Positions 1 to 5,592 of a stretch of DNA of 5,592 nt are shown here, one piece after another. The notes beneath the pieces were generated by a model. It made no database searches. It saw only the letters and a program-made list of their open reading frames with translations, and had not been told where the DNA came from. Origin of the DNA: Bacteroidota bacterium (GTDB taxonomy: Bacteria; Bacteroidota; Bacteroidia; 2-12-FULL-35-15); contig JAIOQD010000308.1 in NCBI GenBank assembly GCA_021413595.1, forward strand, positions 1 to 5,592. The letters are read 5' to 3'. Every line of letters starts with the position of its first letter. Position 1 is the stretch's first letter. The position numbers and the translations under genes are program-made.

Positions 1-950
1 GTAATCCAGGAACTGTAGGTGGTACAGCTACGGGAGGTGCAGGAAGTTACTCATACGCCTGGACTGGAGCTGGATTGTCCGCTACCAATATTGCAAATCC
101 AACTTCGACTGCGGCTGTCACTACAACACATGGAGTTACTGTTACAGATGCAAATGGATGTACTGCAACCGGTTCTATGACGATAACACTACCTGTAACA
201 ACTCCTGCACTGCAAATTTTGGGAGCTAGTCCATTCACAATCAATAACACAAGCACAGGAGCAACTGGTAGTATGCAGTATTTCTTTGTTCCTTGTGGCA
301 TCACATCCATTACCATTGAAGCCTGGGGGGCACAAGGTGGGATAGGGGCTGGACAGGCAGGTGGATTGGGAGCAAGGGTGAAAGGAACATTTACAGTAAC
401 ACCAGGAGATGTGTTGAAAATTTTAGTTGGACAACAAGGTGTAAATGGTCCAAACTCCAGCGGTGGTGGTGGTGGAACTTTTGTTACTACCAATGCTAAT
501 AGTCCCTTAGTGGTGGCAGGTGGAGGTGCTGGTGGATCTAGTGCAGGTGTTGGTGGAGCAGGTTTAATTACAACAACTGGTGGGAATAGTAATTGTTGTT
601 CGGGTGGTGCGGGAGGTACCGGAGGAGGAGCCGGATGTTCTGGTGGAGGAGGTGGACTCACAGGAAATGGTACTACAGGAACTTGTTCCACAGGAGGAGG
701 ACAAAGTTTTACTAACGGAGGTGCTGGTGGGGCTGGAAATCCTAGTAATGGCGGTCCCGGTGGATTTGGTGGTGGTGGTGGTGGCGAATGGTCGTGCTGT
801 GGAACTAGCCCAGGAGGAGGTGGGTATTCCGGAGGTGCTGGTAGTACCTCTGGTATTGGTGCTGGAGGTGGCTCGTTTAATGGAGGAACAGCACCGAGTA
901 ATTCAGGTGCAGTAAAATCAGGTATGGGGCAGGTGGTTATAACATACTAA
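1..950 (+). CDS. Glycine-rich surface-type protein with SprB/PKD-like repeat, 3' part only
   Basis: The frame is open from the first bases of the window (first full codon at base 3) to a TAA at 948-950, so 315 C-terminal residues are visible and the true start lies upstream. A TTG at 75 is not a credible start, because homologous-looking sequence continues before it. Visible residues 1 to about 65 form one SprB/PKD-like Ig-fold repeat, with the signatures SYSYAW, ATNIANPTST and VTVTDANGCTAT, as found in tandem arrays in Bacteroidota adhesins. From about residue 90, FFVPCGITSITIEAWGAQGG opens a glycine-rich domain of the kind found in ALK/LTK extracellular regions and in many bacterial surface proteins; it runs to the final GMGQVVITY. 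The domain has two CC pairs and further single cysteines. An extracellular adhesive or structural role is inferred from the domains only. No T9SS sorting domain follows the glycine-rich part, which is odd for this class. The signal peptide, if present, is outside the window. Confidence 0.85.
   Translation, partial: NPGTVGGTATGGAGSYSYAWTGAGLSATNIANPTSTAAVTTTHGVTVTDANGCTATGSMTITLPVTTPALQILGASPFTINNTSTGATGSMQYFFVPCGITSITIEAWGAQGGIGAGQAGGLGARVKGTFTVTPGDVLKILVGQQGVNGPNSSGGGGGTFVTTNANSPLVVAGGGAGGSSAGVGGAGLITTTGGNSNCCSGGAGGTGGGAGCSGGGGGLTGNGTTGTCSTGGGQSFTNGGAGGAGNPSNGGPGGFGGGGGGEWSCCGTSPGGGGYSGGAGSTSGIGAGGGSFNGGTAPSNSGAVKSGMGQVVITY
768..785 (+). repeat. In-frame GGT microsatellite in the glycine-rich domain
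   Basis: Five GGT codons followed by GGC encode a run of six glycines. A shorter run of four GGT codons lies at 462-473. Because the unit is three bases, slippage would change the length of the glycine run without breaking the frame. Confidence 0.6.
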
Positions 951-1132
951 AGGATAAGGTTCTAGGATATACGCATTGGTTCATCTGAGTAGTATTAATT
1001 AAAAAGGATTAGGCCCCTAAATACTTGGATAAATATGTCATATCGTTTTTTATCCTTGTCCTGCTTTTAAATGGGACTCTTCTTGATTTTAATTCGTAAA
1101 ATATAGGACAGAAATGGCTTCTGAACATAAAT
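951..1132. other. Gene-free gap between convergent genes
   Basis: This 182-base stretch separates the ends of the glycine-rich gene (plus) and tamL (minus). All reading frames are broken by stops, and I see no leftover of a sorting domain after the glycine-rich gene. The only foldable structure is an AT-only hairpin at 1086-1102 (ATTTTA, five-base loop, TAAAAT). It is too weak to call a terminator with confidence. No RNA gene or promoter is recognised. Confidence 0.6.
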
Positions 1133-3652
1133 CTAAAACGGATATCCAATACCAATATTAAATGCAAAAAAGTTGTATTTTTTATCATTTAAAGTGCGAT
1201 ATTCCTGTTTCCAGGCAGGATCAAACAAATGTTGTATTGCCCATCGTCTGTCTTCTAAAAATTGTGGGTCACGTACTTTTATACCAATATCTGTGCGAAT
1301 AATAAAAAAACTAAAATCAGCCCGAATACCGAAGCCGGAGCCAATGGCTATTTCTTTATAAAATCGGCTGAATTGGAAATCGCCCCCAGGTCTTTTTGGA
1401 TCGGGTTGACGAAGCCATGTATTTCCGGCATCCACAAAGATTGCCCCATTAATTATCTTAAATAATTTCAAACGATATTCGATATTAGCTTCTAATTGCC
1501 CATCACCAAACTGATCGGAAGTGAAAATTTTATTGGAGTAGGAGCCGGGGCCAAGAGTACGGGATTGCCAAGCTCGTATTCCATTAACTCCACCACTAAA
1601 AAAGCTGCGCTCAAATGGCAAAACCTGAAAGTTTTTTAATGGTCTGCCTATTCCTGCCGCAATACGGAATACTATTTGATTTATTTCACTTGAATTATAG
1701 TAATATCGATAATCAGCATCTAAACGTAAATACTGCGAAAATGCAATGCCTAATAATTTATATCTGTCATCCTGATATTTTCTAATGAGGTTGGTATCGA
1801 TGGAGTAAGCTAAATCGGAGATACCTCTTAAAATATTACCTGATGATTCTGCATTTATTCTCAAATAGGAAAAATTCTCATGCTTTTTAATATCCTGTTC
1901 GTCATAAATAAATGAGTAACGTGTGCTGGTTGATAAATGGGGACTGAAACTGTTAAGAATAAATCTATTTTGAACCTGATTGAGCAGATAATCCTTAAAT
2001 GCAGGTTGTAATTCAACATCAACATAGTCAATTACAAGCGGGGTAATGGTATGACGCTTTTTTACTGTTTCTTTCCATGTATAACCAAACGAAAAGTTGG
2101 TGATAGTGCGGGTGTAATCGGGTCTTCGTTGATAGTTGAGAGCACTGGTGAAAGTGGTTCTAGGATTTGAGTATATAGAAGCTTTAACTTTATAGGGTAA
2201 TAAAAAACGAGGTATATTAATATTAAGTTCAGGTCCAAATTCAGAGGTGTTAAATAATTGCCTCGGTGCGGTTAGATCATTGATATTAACATTTGCTTTA
2301 TTATTAAATGTGTTTTGCGCTTCAACACCACCTTTTAAGCGTAATTCGAATACTTCGGCTCCTTTAAATAAATTTCGATTTTGAAAAACGAAACTTCCTG
2401 AAACACCGAGCAAGTTTCCCGAACGGTTAGTTACCTCTGTTTCAACAGTAAATGATTGTTTTAAAATGGGGCTTAGTTGAATATAGCAATCCAGAGAGTC
2501 ACCTCCTGGTTGAGTGAAAAAGATATTAATTGTTTTGAATGCTTTTAGCACAGACAGCCGCTTATAGGTGTCTTCTACATTTTTCATTTGGTATAATTCC
2601 CCTTTACGAATAAAAATATCGTTGAGTAATACTCTTGTTTTATACTTAAGTTTTTCTTTGTGAAGAATGTGGTAATCTCCAACTATCAGTGTGTCTTTAG
2701 CTTCGGCATCGTTTTTTTTTGAAACAAAATCCGGTTGAATATAAATGTTATTGATCAAAAAACGCTGATGAGGTGTTTCAACTATTGAATCAGAAAATTC
2801 ATTGAATTTTTTAGCATAATTTTTTATGCCCATTGTAATATTCACCTTTCTGTTACCAATACTGGTATCGATCTTATAGTATATATATTCCTTTGTAAAT
2901 AAATAATAACCGGTATTATTTAAGGTATTGGTAACCCTATCCCTCTCTGCCTGGATAATATCTACATCATAGTTATTCCCTTTTAAAATAAGTGTATTGG
3001 CGGTGTCCCCGAAAATTTGGTACCTAACCATTTCATCCTGAATTTTGTAATCAAGTTTATTAAAGGTGTAAGGGTCAGATGCGTTAATTTTATAATATAC
3101 GTTTGCTTTTTGCCTTTTTTTATAGTGTATTGAGTCCTGTACTGTGCTGATAAAATACCCTTTATTATTTAAAAACATCTTAATTTGTTTAGCTGTTTTT
3201 TTTACAAGGAACGTATCTACAATTACCGGAGGTTCGCCAATATCTAAAAGCCATTCACCAAATAATTGCCTTTCGCTGTTTTTGGCTTTTTTTCCTTTTG
3301 CAATTCGCTTTATATTTCGTTTTTCAATTTTTTTATTAAAACGAAGACGCTTAATTTCAATTCTATCGGGGTTTGCCTGGTTATGCAACCATAAATGAAA
3401 ACGAAATAAAACTAAAATTTTTCGGTTAGGTTTTTGTTTTAAATAGTTTTCTATATCCTTTTTATCAATTTTTGTGTCTTTATCAATTATGAAATTCTTA
3501 TTAAGTAGATACTCCTCTTTATGTAGCTTTTTTGTTGGGTTACAGGCAACAAATAGCAGCGGTAAAATAGCTATAAAAAGTAAGGAAGCTCCTCGCCTTG
3601 ATCCTCTCCCCAATAAGGAGAGGGCAATACGCGAAATTGTTATATTGCCCAT
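1133..3652 (-). CDS. tamL: TamL-type BamA/TamA family outer membrane lipoprotein
   Basis: This is an Omp85-family barrel protein of the Bacteroidota TamL type, expected to help insert or export outer membrane proteins together with an inner-membrane TamB partner. From the ATG at 3652 it has 839 residues. Residues 1-37 form a lipoprotein signal: Arg-rich front, hydrophobic ASLLFIAILPLLFVAC, lipid-accepting Cys37, then NPTKKLHKEEYLLNK, the usual start of mature TamL. POTRA-like periplasmic repeats fill roughly 45-400, and the beta-barrel starts near TVETEVTNRSGNLLG (402 onward). The loop-6 region GGVNGIRAWQSRTLGPGSY (687-705) has IRAW where BamA/TamA have VRGF, as I recall for TamL proteins. 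EANIEYR and FVDAGNTW (739-746) and a terminal Phe complete the barrel. An in-frame ATG at 3727 would add 25 residues but leave only 7 bases before the divergent gene and cover its promoter, so I prefer 3652; a TTG at 3613 is a third option. No good minus-strand promoter was found (TAATTTAG at 3701-3694 lacks a partner box). No tamB lies downstream within the window; the next gene is convergent. Confidence 0.9.
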   Translation of the reverse strand: MGNITISRIALSLLGRGSRRGASLLFIAILPLLFVACNPTKKLHKEEYLLNKNFIIDKDTKIDKKDIENYLKQKPNRKILVLFRFHLWLHNQANPDRIEIKRLRFNKKIEKRNIKRIAKGKKAKNSERQLFGEWLLDIGEPPVIVDTFLVKKTAKQIKMFLNNKGYFISTVQDSIHYKKRQKANVYYKINASDPYTFNKLDYKIQDEMVRYQIFGDTANTLILKGNNYDVDIIQAERDRVTNTLNNTGYYLFTKEYIYYKIDTSIGNRKVNITMGIKNYAKKFNEFSDSIVETPHQRFLINNIYIQPDFVSKKNDAEAKDTLIVGDYHILHKEKLKYKTRVLLNDIFIRKGELYQMKNVEDTYKRLSVLKAFKTINIFFTQPGGDSLDCYIQLSPILKQSFTVETEVTNRSGNLLGVSGSFVFQNRNLFKGAEVFELRLKGGVEAQNTFNNKANVNINDLTAPRQLFNTSEFGPELNINIPRFLLPYKVKASIYSNPRTTFTSALNYQRRPDYTRTITNFSFGYTWKETVKKRHTITPLVIDYVDVELQPAFKDYLLNQVQNRFILNSFSPHLSTSTRYSFIYDEQDIKKHENFSYLRINAESSGNILRGISDLAYSIDTNLIRKYQDDRYKLLGIAFSQYLRLDADYRYYYNSSEINQIVFRIAAGIGRPLKNFQVLPFERSFFSGGVNGIRAWQSRTLGPGSYSNKIFTSDQFGDGQLEANIEYRLKLFKIINGAIFVDAGNTWLRQPDPKRPGGDFQFSRFYKEIAIGSGFGIRADFSFFIIRTDIGIKVRDPQFLEDRRWAIQHLFDPAWKQEYRTLNDKKYNFFAFNIGIGYPF
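3585..3630 (-). repeat. REP-like palindromic element inside the 5' end of tamL
   Basis: CCTCTCC (3603-3609) pairs with GGAGAGG (3617-3623) around a seven-base loop, a perfect 7-bp stem. Read on the minus strand, the hairpin is followed by a tail, ATCAAGGCGAGGAGC. This head-plus-tail plan resembles palindromic repeats (GGAGAGG then a GAGG-rich tail) that I know as common between Bacteroidota genes. Here the element lies inside the tamL frame and encodes about residues 8-23 counted from the ATG at 3652. It is GC-richer than the sequence around it. The assignment to a repeat family is from memory and has not been searched. Confidence 0.6.
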
Positions 3653-3661
3653 TGTTATATT
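3636..3661. repeat. 11-bp direct repeat near the tamL start
   Basis: ATTGTTATATT occurs at 3636-3646 and again at 3651-3661, separated by GCCC, giving a 15-base period. On the minus strand the two copies encode the repeated peptide NIT-MG-NIT around the preferred ATG of tamL. It lies directly beside the REP-like element and may be a local duplication. A role is unknown. Confidence 0.55.
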
Positions 3662-3681
3662 TCTCACTGAAAAATTGTCGA

Positions 3682-3710
3682 TTTGAACGGTTGCTAAATT
3701 ACTACATTTG
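3682..3710 (+). promoter_or_regulatory. Bacteroidota-type promoter for the RNA methyltransferase gene
   Basis: TTTG (3682-3685) and TACATTTG (3703-3710) match the -33 and -7 boxes of the Bacteroidota housekeeping sigma factor (TTTG / TAnnTTTG), with a 17-base spacer. Transcription would begin a few bases after 3710, leaving a leader of about 20 bases before the ATG at 3735. The A-rich stretch ATAATAAAA just before that ATG fits the weak Shine-Dalgarno use of this phylum. Confidence 0.6.
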
Positions 3711-3734
3711 CTGAAATAAAATTTCATAATAAAA

Positions 3735-4505
3735 ATGTTATCAAAAAATCAATTAAAGTTTGTTAGTTCCCTGAAACAAAAAAAATTTAGAGAGGAACAT
3801 AATTTATTTATCGCTGAAGGGACAAAAATTGTTACTGAGCTATTGCAATCAAAAATTAAGGTGAAACAAGTATTCGCTACTGCGGTTTTTTTGAGTAAAG
3901 TAAAAATTGATAAGAGCATTGAATGGGCTGAAATTAAAGAAAATGAATTGGATCGTTTATCAGCGCAGGTAACAGCCAATGAAGTTCTTGCTGTTTGTGA
4001 GATACCAGAATATATTCTAAATAACAATGAGTTGAATGATAAGTTGACCCTTGTATTGGATGAAATAAAAGATCCCGGAAATCTAGGAACAATTATCCGT
4101 ATTGCTGACTGGTTTGGTATAGAAACTATTATTTGCAGCAAAGGAACTGTGGATGCGTTCAATTCTAAAGTGGTACAAGCCACAATGGGGTCTATTTCAA
4201 GAATAAAGCTTCATTATGTTGATCTGATCGAGTTTCTAGAAGGATTTAAAGATCAGCCTGCCAATTTGAAATTCCCTGTTTTCGGTGCCTTGTTAGAAGG
4301 CTCAAGTATTTATTCACAACAATTGAGTTCCAATGGATTTATTGTAATTGGAAACGAATCAAAAGGGATCTCGACTAATATATTACCCTATATAACAGAT
4401 AAAATAAGTATTCCTTCTTTTTCTATATCTGGTGGACATGAGGTGGAATCATTGAATGCAGCTATTGCTACTTCGATTATATGTTCTGAATTCAGGAGAA
4501 GGTGA
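3735..4505 (+). CDS. TrmH/SpoU-family RNA 2'-O-methyltransferase
   Basis: A complete 256-residue protein, the usual length for the family, predicted to transfer a methyl group from S-adenosylmethionine to a ribose 2'-OH in rRNA or tRNA in the cytoplasm. The N-terminal part (about 1-95) looks like the L30e-like RNA-binding domain, with LKQKKFREEHNLFIAEG at its start. The SPOUT catalytic domain follows with its three motifs: motif 1 LDEIKDPGNLGTIIRIADWFG (split here as DPGNLG 113-118 and Arg122), motif 2 IGNESKGIS (205-213, with Asn207 and Glu208) and motif 3 ESLNAAIA (238-245, with Ser239-Leu240-Asn241). KVVQATMGSISRI (145-157) is the family's conserved central stretch. These motifs support a methyltransferase with a knotted SAM site, but they do not tell RlmB from other family members, so the RNA target is left open. 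The gene is transcribed divergently from tamL with its own promoter. Its stop codon sits one base before a REP-like repeat, and the protein ends in RRR. Confidence 0.92.
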   Translation: MLSKNQLKFVSSLKQKKFREEHNLFIAEGTKIVTELLQSKIKVKQVFATAVFLSKVKIDKSIEWAEIKENELDRLSAQVTANEVLAVCEIPEYILNNNELNDKLTLVLDEIKDPGNLGTIIRIADWFGIETIICSKGTVDAFNSKVVQATMGSISRIKLHYVDLIEFLEGFKDQPANLKFPVFGALLEGSSIYSQQLSSNGFIVIGNESKGISTNILPYITDKISIPSFSISGGHEVESLNAAIATSIICSEFRRR

Positions 4506-4506
4506 A

Positions 4507-4615
4507 GCCCCACCTAAGCTTCTTCAAAGAAGGGGAGGAACCACTTCCAGCTAAGCTATTGATTTGAATATGGGTTGGTCTCCTCCCCTTCAGAGAAGGG
4601 AAGGTCGGGAGGCGC
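4507..4615. repeat. Inverted pair of REP-like palindromic elements
   Basis: Two related GC-rich elements face each other between convergent genes. Copy 1 is 4507-4543; read on the minus strand it begins TGGTTCCTCCCCTTC. Copy 2 is 4576-4615; read on the plus strand it begins TGGTCTCCTCCCCTTC. Each copy has its own small hairpin: CTTCTT/AAGAAG (4519-4524 with 4527-4532) and CCCTTC/GAAGGG (4586-4591 with 4595-4600). Each ends in a GGT-and-GGG rich tail. The layout resembles the paired REP sequences (BIMEs) of enterobacteria and intergenic palindromes I recall from Bacteroidota. The link to those families is inference. Confidence 0.7.
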
Positions 4616-4619
4616 TTTT
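4512..4619 (+). terminator. Possible terminator of the methyltransferase gene formed by the repeat pair
   Basis: GAAGGGGAGGA (4529-4539) pairs perfectly with TCCTCCCCTTC (4581-4591), extended by ACCA (4540-4543) with TGGT (4576-4579) across a one-base bulge and closed by a 32-base loop. Outer segments ACCT (4512-4515) and AGGT (4602-4605) can also pair. TTTT (4616-4619) follows on the plus strand only, so termination would favour the methyltransferase gene over the opposing gene. The large loop and short T-run make this uncertain. Confidence 0.4.
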
Positions 4620-5592
4620 CTATTCTACAATAAGTTTTCCGGTTGCAACCGGTTTATTTTCTTCCTTAATTTTATAAAAATAAAGTCCGGGTATTAAACC
4701 GTTTCTATTAATAGTAATACGTTGAACATTTTTTAATTTAAAATTCAGTTCTTTAATTTCTTGGCCAAAAATGTTAAAAATTTTTAATTCTGCATTTTTT
4801 AATTCGGTATTAAAAGAAATAGTTGTTTCTGAAACGAATGGATTTGGGTAAACGCAGAATAAAAGCGCGTTTTTTGTTTCATTGTTTATACCGGTAGTCG
4901 CATTAAATTCAGATGCACCAATATCTATATTACTTCCAATTATTCTCGGGTCTCCATAATAATCTGATTCTCCGAGAGGGATTACAGTGCCCGGGTTTCC
5001 CGTATTAATACAGGGACTTACTGATAATAAATGTAAATCAGGTGCTGATAATACCGGATTAACAATATCCGGGTTGTTATAAATTGAATTGGCCTCATCA
5101 GAAATTCCTGTTTGATAATCAGTGAATGTCGAATAGGTTGATGTTCGCCAATTGACAGTAATATTATCAGGATTGTTGGATGGTGTGAACCAACAATTGT
5201 AATTAAACACATTATTTGTTTGAGGGGAAATAGCATCAAGGCTAAAAAAAACATTCTGATTATTTGTATAAAAAATATTGTTTTCGAAAACACAATTGGA
5301 TGCTTTTGAAATGTTCATTTCACCAGTGCCATCGTTCAATGAATTATTTTTAAAAAGTGTGTTATTCCTGATGATACAGTCGAGCACCTGACCTGATGTT
5401 GAATTGGTGTAACCACCCACATATATTCCTACTTCCTGATTATTATAAATCAAATTGTTTTTTACAATAATAGTATTTGTTGTTCCGTTTTCTTCGCAGC
5501 CTATTTCAATTCCATTTCCGTTTTCGTAACATTTATTTTTTTCAATACGTATATTCTGTCCCCCATCAACATAAATGCCGGCTGAAGTTGCA
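4620..5592 (-). CDS. Secreted parallel beta-helix protein with T9SS type A sorting domain, 3' part only
   Basis: The frame is open from the window's right edge to the TAG at 4622-4620, giving 323 visible C-terminal residues; the start lies beyond 5592. An in-frame TTG at 5453 is internal, since beta-helix repeats continue before it. Visible residues 1 to about 115 carry right-handed beta-helix repeats rich in Asn ladders (IYVDGGQNIRIEKN, IIVKNNLIYNNQEVGIYVGG, CVFENNIFYTNN). SPCINTG (192-198), DYYGDPRIIG (210-219) and DIGASEF (223-229) match the end of a choice-of-anchor Q type beta-helix region. The last 75 or so residues form a T9SS type A sorting domain: YPNPF (248-252), KIFNIFGQEI, GLYFYKI (302-308) and the terminal GKLIVE. 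Such domains direct export across the outer membrane by the Por machinery, followed by cleavage and surface anchoring or release. The substrate or ligand is unknown: helices of this type occur in polysaccharide-active enzymes and in adhesins, and no catalytic residues can be assigned from this part. Confidence 0.9.
   Translation of the reverse strand, partial: ATSAGIYVDGGQNIRIEKNKCYENGNGIEIGCEENGTTNTIIVKNNLIYNNQEVGIYVGGYTNSTSGQVLDCIIRNNTLFKNNSLNDGTGEMNISKASNCVFENNIFYTNNQNVFFSLDAISPQTNNVFNYNCWFTPSNNPDNITVNWRTSTYSTFTDYQTGISDEANSIYNNPDIVNPVLSAPDLHLLSVSPCINTGNPGTVIPLGESDYYGDPRIIGSNIDIGASEFNATTGINNETKNALLFCVYPNPFVSETTISFNTELKNAELKIFNIFGQEIKELNFKLKNVQRITINRNGLIPGLYFYKIKEENKPVATGKLIVE

Noticed and set aside
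47..691. Long minus-strand open frame encoding a proline-rich peptide opposite the glycine-rich gene
   Set aside because: It is the reverse complement of GGT/GGA glycine codons, which read as ACC/TCC and CCN-rich codons on the other strand. The plus-strand frame has recognisable domains through its whole length.
462..785. Regular glycine-codon spacing that resembles a repeat array such as CRISPR
   Set aside because: The periodicity comes from in-frame glycine codons within a coding region; there are no conserved repeat units separated by unique spacers.
580..915. Plus-strand open frame in another phase over the glycine-rich region
   Set aside because: Low-complexity Val/Glu-rich translation of the same GGT/GGA repeats; no start context and no recognisable domain.
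1009..1020. Near-palindrome TTAGG-CC-CCTAA in the convergent gap
   Set aside because: Five-base arms with a two-base centre cannot form a stable hairpin, and no second copy is visible in the window.
1086..1102. AT-only hairpin that might be a two-way terminator
   Set aside because: Six A/T pairs with a five-base loop and no clear T-run on either strand; too weak to report as a terminator.
3749..4183. Minus-strand open frame opposite the methyltransferase gene
   Set aside because: Lies wholly within a clear SpoU-family gene and has no domain signatures of its own.

Overview
The window looks like a piece of a Bacteroidota chromosome. The DNA is AT-rich. One gene ends in a type IX secretion (T9SS) sorting domain, one gene encodes a TamL-type lipoprotein member of the Omp85 family (a Bacteroidota form of TamA), and a Bacteroidota-type promoter (TTTG, 17 bases, TACATTTG) precedes the only complete plus-strand gene. 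I cannot name a genus.

Layout: (1) bases 1-950, plus strand, hold the 3' end of a large surface-type protein: an SprB/PKD-like repeat followed by a long glycine-rich domain. (2) Bases 951-1132 are a gene-free gap between convergent genes. (3) Bases 1133 to about 3652, minus strand, hold tamL, complete. (4) A short divergent control region holds a good promoter for the next gene. (5) Bases 3735-4505, plus strand, hold a complete SpoU/TrmH-family RNA 2'-O-methyltransferase. (6) Bases 4506-4619 hold two REP-like palindromic elements in inverted orientation, which may terminate transcription of the methyltransferase gene. (7) Bases 4620-5592, minus strand, hold the 3' end of a secreted parallel beta-helix protein with a T9SS type A sorting domain.

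The two middle genes are housekeeping in type (outer membrane assembly, RNA modification). They are flanked by two surface or secreted proteins of the accessory kind. No shared pathway links the four genes beyond the likely dependence of the outer two on export and the outer membrane. I see no tRNA, rRNA, CRISPR array, transposase gene or defence system, and no convincing new multi-gene system. The most unusual point is that a REP-like palindrome lies inside the start of tamL and appears to encode the arginine-rich front part of its lipoprotein signal peptide.
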